Assembly (NCBI GenBank): GCA_033439265.1
Contig: JAVTVX010000021.1
Location: forward strand, 12,861,001-12,925,000
Reading direction: 5' to 3'
DNA from: Dillenia suffruticosa
Lineage: Eukaryota; Streptophyta; Magnoliopsida; Dilleniales; Dilleniaceae
Length of the DNA: 64,000 bases
Shown here: one piece after another, positions 60,001 through 64,000 of the stretch
Layout of the letters: each line of letters begins with the position of its first letter
How positions within the stretch are numbered: position 1 is the stretch's first letter
The notes under the pieces: model-generated
Databases searched by the model: none
What the model saw: only the letters and a program-made list of their open reading frames with translations
What the model was told of the DNA's origin: nothing
Program-made: the position numbers and the translations under genes

Positions 60001-62093
60001 GGGAGAAAAGGCCCCTTGAAGGTGATGAACTCTTATCTCTTTATCCAGCCTTTGTCCCTGCCACTTAACTTGTTTTCCTTTGAGGTTGAAACTCATAGTT
60101 AAATCAACAAAATTCCATACAATTGGCCTCAATGTTTGCAGCCATTTAACCCCCAAAACAACATCAAATCCTTCTAAAGGAATAACATATAAATCAGTAG
60201 AAAAGTTATTAGTAGTAACCTGGAATGAAACAATCTCGCACCTGCCACAACTAGGAACCTTCTCGCCATTAGCCACTGATACTTGCAGTCCTGGCTTGTG
60301 TCTGATCGTGAAGCCAAGTCGTTTTACAGCAGCAGCACTCATGAAGTTGTGGGTATTCCCGGAATCTATTAGCACCCACATAGGACTACTTTCCACCAAC
60401 ATTTTAAGTTGCATAGTTGGTGAGTTCCTTGCCCCTGTGATAGCATGCAAGGATATCTCAAGTTCTCTTGGCTCCCCCTCATCCTCCTCTTCGGACTTTG
60501 CCAATTCCACCCAAAACAGTTTCTTGCATCTATGCCCTCAGGAAAATGCTTCATCACAGTTGAAGCAAAGCCCTTTTGTCCTTCTTTCCTCTATTTTTGC
60601 TTTGGTGAGCTTCTTTCCTCATCTTTCCTCTAGCATACATCTGACTATTGTCACATCAGATGTTCAAGAGCAGCTTAAAGTGATGAACCAAAAAATCAAG
60701 GTTGATATAAAAAGAAAAAGAACTGAAGGAGCAAAAGAACTTCAAAAACTCAAAGAAGTGAGTAGACCCTGATCTCTAGTAATGAAGCTTAGTGGATTGC
60801 CTTCCTAGAAATTGTCACTTTTCATGATTTATATGGCTAAATGAGTCCTGCTGCCTTCCTAGTCTAGCAACTAAAATTTTTTAATCTCTATTATATCTTT
60901 CTTCAAATTGGTAAATTAGTTTGTCAAAATTCAATCCTATGTCATACCTTAAACTGTGCAGGCAAAAAAAGGGACCGAAGAGACCGAAATGTATTGGAAA
61001 GCAGCAAATTGTGCTGCTCGGAGAGCAGTTGGGTAGCATAACTTGACATTGAGGTGGAGGGCTGTGGCTGATCAAGCACTTCAAAAATGTGATAAAATGA
61101 AGGGCACGTGTGGTACCCCAAACCAGCTGCATGCATTCTAAGTCAGCAAGAAATCTTGTTGACCACCAAGAATCACAAGATACAGGTAATTCACAAATCT
61201 ACTGAGAAGTGTTTTGGTTTGGTGTCGGTCATCCCAAGCACTATCTACGGCTTAATCTTATTGGCTTGAACCAGGGAAATTGTGTTTTGAGCATAATTCT
61301 AGGTATGAGATTACTGTCCAGTCCCTGGAGTGGGTGCACGATTTTACATTAGATTGCCGAGAAGAGGTATATAATATGGAATCTAACCATACACCTCAAG
61401 AACATTCTGTATAAAAAAAAATGGAAAATTTGAGTAGAGGTATGGAATATGAGGTTAATGTCCAATCCTGGAGAGCACATTCAGATTCCTCAGAGAAAAA
61501 TAACATTGACAGGAAAGCTTGTTGCCTTGTTGGGGAATTTGAACTTATACGAGAGTCATCTTCTGTCTGAATGTCTAAAAGTGACCCCATGCGAGACCAT
61601 AGAGTTCGAAAGTAATATCTTGTCTTCTAAGGCAGGTGTCTCAACCATCCCATACATGTTTAAGACCGGTAATTTCAGAAGTGAAGTCCAGTATGTTTTG
61701 AAATACTTGAGTTCCATTTTGCATTTCACTTCTGGATGTTTCTTCTCAAAACTGATTAGAACTGTATGAAATACAGAAAGAATCTGTCTTTAAACAGCAG
61801 AGTACTGCATATGATGCATCAAAAAAAAAAAAAGCATGCACAGATTTATAACGTGTGGGGTAATTGCTACAGCTTTCTCAAACTGTTAATCGCAAGTCTC
61901 TTGTGTTTTCTATTTAGGGCCCGAAAGTAGCTTCCATGTAGAAGAGTCCGAGAGACGCCAGATGGAAGTGATGCACTCCATCTCCATCAGGGATGTTTTA
62001 GCGATGCTGGAAAGGGAGCCTGAAATGGTGAAATCAACTTTCAGATACCAGTTTCTTCATAGATTCCGGGCTCTTTTGCTGCCTTCTGATTGA
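57090..62093 (+). CDS. Unrecognised multi-exon gene, probably coiled-coil protein, possibly damaged
   Basis: Likely exons are 57090-57215 (starts [13 protein letters not shown], ends [12 protein letters not shown]), 57324-57419 ([18 protein letters not shown]), 60634-60757 ([19 protein letters not shown], then [12 protein letters not shown]), 60962-61026 ([22 protein letters not shown]), 61143-61185 ([14 protein letters not shown]) and 61918-62093 ([19 protein letters not shown], ending RALLLPSD then stop). Exons 1-2 and the last two join in phase. Exon 2 to 3 does not, so an exon is missing or lost in that 3.2-kb intron, which is filled with transposon remains. The donor after RRA would be GTTGGG, which is weak. 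The encoded segments are Lys/Glu-rich helices. I do not recognise the family. It may be a working gene with unseen exons or a pseudogene. Confidence 0.4.
58490..58826 (+). mobile_element. LINE 3' fragment (RTE-like reverse transcriptase tail)
   Basis: Broken frames on the plus strand match the end of plant LINE ORF2. In order these are [30 protein letters not shown], a degenerate middle, then [20 protein letters not shown] stop codon and a frame change interrupt it. The element is 5'-truncated, as is usual for LINEs, and lies in the large intron of the unrecognised gene, directly beside a Ty3/gypsy fossil. Confidence 0.75.
58828..60632 (-). mobile_element. Ty3/gypsy retrotransposon fossil
   Basis: This is a partial element on the minus strand. 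Its parts appear in gypsy order from high to low coordinate: a gag zinc-knuckle remnant near 60540-60610, an aspartic protease around the DSG motif (about 60350), reverse transcriptase (59950 to about 59200) and the start of RNase H (ending near 58830). The sequence style suggests a chromovirus. No LTRs, integrase or complete gag are visible. It is truncated at both ends and carries several breaks, so it is an old, dead copy. Confidence 0.85.
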
Positions 62094-62129
62094 ATTTAGG
62101 GAGCTTTGTTCAGACCCGACCTCCAAAAA

Positions 62130-62382
62130 ATAAAAAAATTTTAAAACAACACCCGTGCGAAAATAATTCCAAATCTAACACCCACATGTGAGTTATATAG
62201 TGGTACTGTTTAATGAACAGTATCATATCGAGTTTTTAAGACTCGATATGTATGATATATGTCGAGTCTTGAAAACTAGACATGAGACCGGTATAAACAG
62301 TATATGTTGAGTCTTGAAGACTTGACATGAGTGTTACATTTAGAATTAGTTTCATGCGTGTATTATTTAAATTTTTTTTTTT
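62130..62382. mobile_element. Foldback MITE with internal palindromes
   Basis: The left end, including ACACCCGTGCGAAAATAATT, is matched by the complement of the right end, including ATACACGCATGAAACTAATT. The terminal inverted repeats are about 55-60 bp at roughly 75-80 percent identity by eye. The interior holds three short palindromes built on CGAGTCTTGAAAACTCG-like sequence (62227-62243, 62260-62280, 62309-62330). No coding capacity. It lies immediately after the stop codon of the unrecognised gene, probably in its 3' UTR. Confidence 0.65.
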
Positions 62383-63512
62383 ATATAGTTAATTCCATAC
62401 AAAGCTCTGAATTTAGGCATGATTAATGTGATATGCTGGTCAATGCAGAATATCAATTGTGAAAAGCATGCAAATTTAGACAAAATTGTACACATCTTGA
62501 TGATACATATTTCTAAGATGGCAGAACCATTTCTTGGTTATATAGATGAAAAAAAAGGTCGTCATATATAATTTTTTTTTTCTTAGAACCAGTCTCTTGA
62601 CTGCCCAGATCCCGTTTGGCTTTCTGGTTCATTGCTTCTTCGGTTTACGTTTTATGTCTGTTTAGCCTAACTTAAAAAAATAATAATAAATAAAATAAAA
62701 TAAAATAAAAGTTAAATTAAATAGTATTTAAAAAAATTGCCTAAAAAGTTGGCTTTTTAATGAAGATAAAAAAAAAAAGATAAACTTGTGAGGCGATTTT
62801 GCTTATCTACTGATTTTTTTTTTTAAATAAAAATGTGGGTCGATAAAATTGTCACTATTTATTTTAAATATTACAGTTTTGTCATACACATCAGAATCAA
62901 AAAATATTTAAATAATTATGAATATTTAAAATATATTTAAATGAACCCAAAGAAATATTGTCACATATATATATATATATATATATGTTTAGTTTAACTA
63001 TTTATAAAATTGTCTACTAAAAAAAGTATTGAGTTTTAAATATTTATAAATATTTTAGAATTATTTATTTTATATATTATTTATAAAACTTTAATATTAA
63101 TTACTATTTATCATAATTTTATTAAATATTAAAATTGTTTTGTAAAGTTTTTTTTAACTAAAATTAACAAACTTCTCACTTAAATTTTAAAATTCATATT
63201 TATCCCTTTAACATATAAGTGAAAAATAAGAGAATTCAGCAAAATAAACAAAATATGCTCTCATTTAAATGATATTTTTTGCGAGACTCCTAAACCGAAG
63301 CTTCTCAATTTTCTTTATTTTAAAAGCCACAATTACATTAATTGTCATTGTCGACATAAACATCTGTATTGTCAATACAAAAGTGCTTTTAAGCATATCA
63401 ATCTGCAACTTTCTCATTCAACCTATATGCGTATAGTTCTTCAAGTTTTTCATACAACACCACCTTTAGGCATCCATTGACACCTGATCAAAATACAAGA
63501 GTTTTAGCTTCC
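62383..63512. other. AT-rich spacer
   Basis: A/T runs, a TAAAA repeat near 62688-62712 and a (TA)n tract at 62966-62987. No gene is supported. The right end should hold the 3' UTR of the following minus-strand gene. Confidence 0.5.
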
Positions 63513-63867
63513 TCAGCAGCCGAAGTCATAAGGGGCAAGTCCTTGTAGTTCTGGTCCATTCAGTCTGTTGTTCTCATAACTGAAACAATAACAGCATATG
63601 ATTTAGTTTGCTTCACTACGTTGATAACTAAATGATACAAAGTCATCTACGACTTTAATTTCAGACGGACACATTTGGGTACAATGAAACATGGAAATTT
63701 CAGGATTGGTCAAAAAGCAATATTTCTGAGTTCTTCAAGTTCCTCGGTACTCCACAACATAGGCACTGGGAATGCCCATCAACTCACGTTTGTGTTGCTA
63801 CAGCCATCTTGAGTAAAGCAGGTAGCGGACGAGAAAGTGGTTCCTCGTACCATTTTGTGACCATGAA
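63513..63867 (-). CDS. Last two exons of an unrecognised gene running out of the window
   Basis: On the minus strand, exon 63867-63788 (FMVTKWYEEPLSRPLPALLK, then MAVATQ) ends in phase 2 at a GTGAGT donor. Exon 63579-63513 (YENNRLNGPELQGLAPYDFGC, then stop) begins with the one base needed to complete the codon. The matching phase, the pyrimidine-rich acceptors and the clean stop make this a credible gene end of 48 codons. The remainder lies beyond position 64000. I do not recognise the protein. Confidence 0.5.
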
Positions 63868-64000
63868 CTGATAATTAGGTCAGCAAAGTAATTTTTAGGG
63901 CATCCAGAGTTATTGTGCATTTCAAATACAAGGGAAAACAATTGACATCTCAATCTTGATGTCATCTATCCTCCTCCATTCCAGGTCCATATGCAATTAG

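Overview
This is a stretch of flowering-plant nuclear DNA, most likely from a eudicot. The genes are broken into GT-AG exons and are 4-8 kb apart. The spacers are AT-rich and the microsatellites are typical of plants. Every protein recognised belongs to a plant family (QWRF/SCO3, PUT polyamine transporter, S-domain receptor kinase, ADA1-like SAGA subunit). I cannot name the species.

Layout. 1.8-6.9 kb, minus: QWRF-motif (augmin-type) microtubule protein, four exons, 3' end not found. 7.2-13.4 kb: spacer. 13.4-15.2 kb, minus: small secreted proline-rich protein with a 23-nt micro-exon. 16.9-18.8 kb, minus: cytosolic ribosomal protein S29, complete, with a tandem duplication in intron 1. 19.8-22.5 kb, plus: complete small ZnF-UBP protein. 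24.2-27.8 kb, minus: decayed copy of the ERV1 sulfhydryl oxidase gene, with a solo LTR in one intron. 30-32 kb, plus: complete polyamine/amino-acid transporter with a duplicated leader and a uORF. 33.2-33.9 kb: a detached copy of the promoter/leader found at 43.4-44.2 kb. 34.8-37.2 kb: a minisatellite with about thirty CACGTG palindromes. 37.5-39.6 kb, plus: S-domain receptor-kinase pseudogene, followed by a Ty1/copia fossil that contains a hAT element. 44.9-46.0 kb, plus: ADA1-like SAGA subunit, complete. 47.5-52.9 kb, minus: Mpv17/PMP22 protein, complete. 54.2-54.9 kb: a foldback element. 57.1-62.1 kb, plus: an unrecognised multi-exon gene whose large intron holds a LINE tail and a Ty3/gypsy fossil. 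62.1-62.4 kb: a foldback MITE. 63.5-63.9 kb, minus: the last two exons of an unrecognised gene that leaves the window.

The intact genes are housekeeping genes with no shared pathway: microtubule, translation, ubiquitin binding, polyamine transport, chromatin coactivator and organelle membrane. The recurrent theme is local duplication. At least six short tandem duplications, one 10-kb-spaced promoter copy and one large minisatellite are visible. The CACGTG-rich minisatellite is the strongest candidate for something undescribed.
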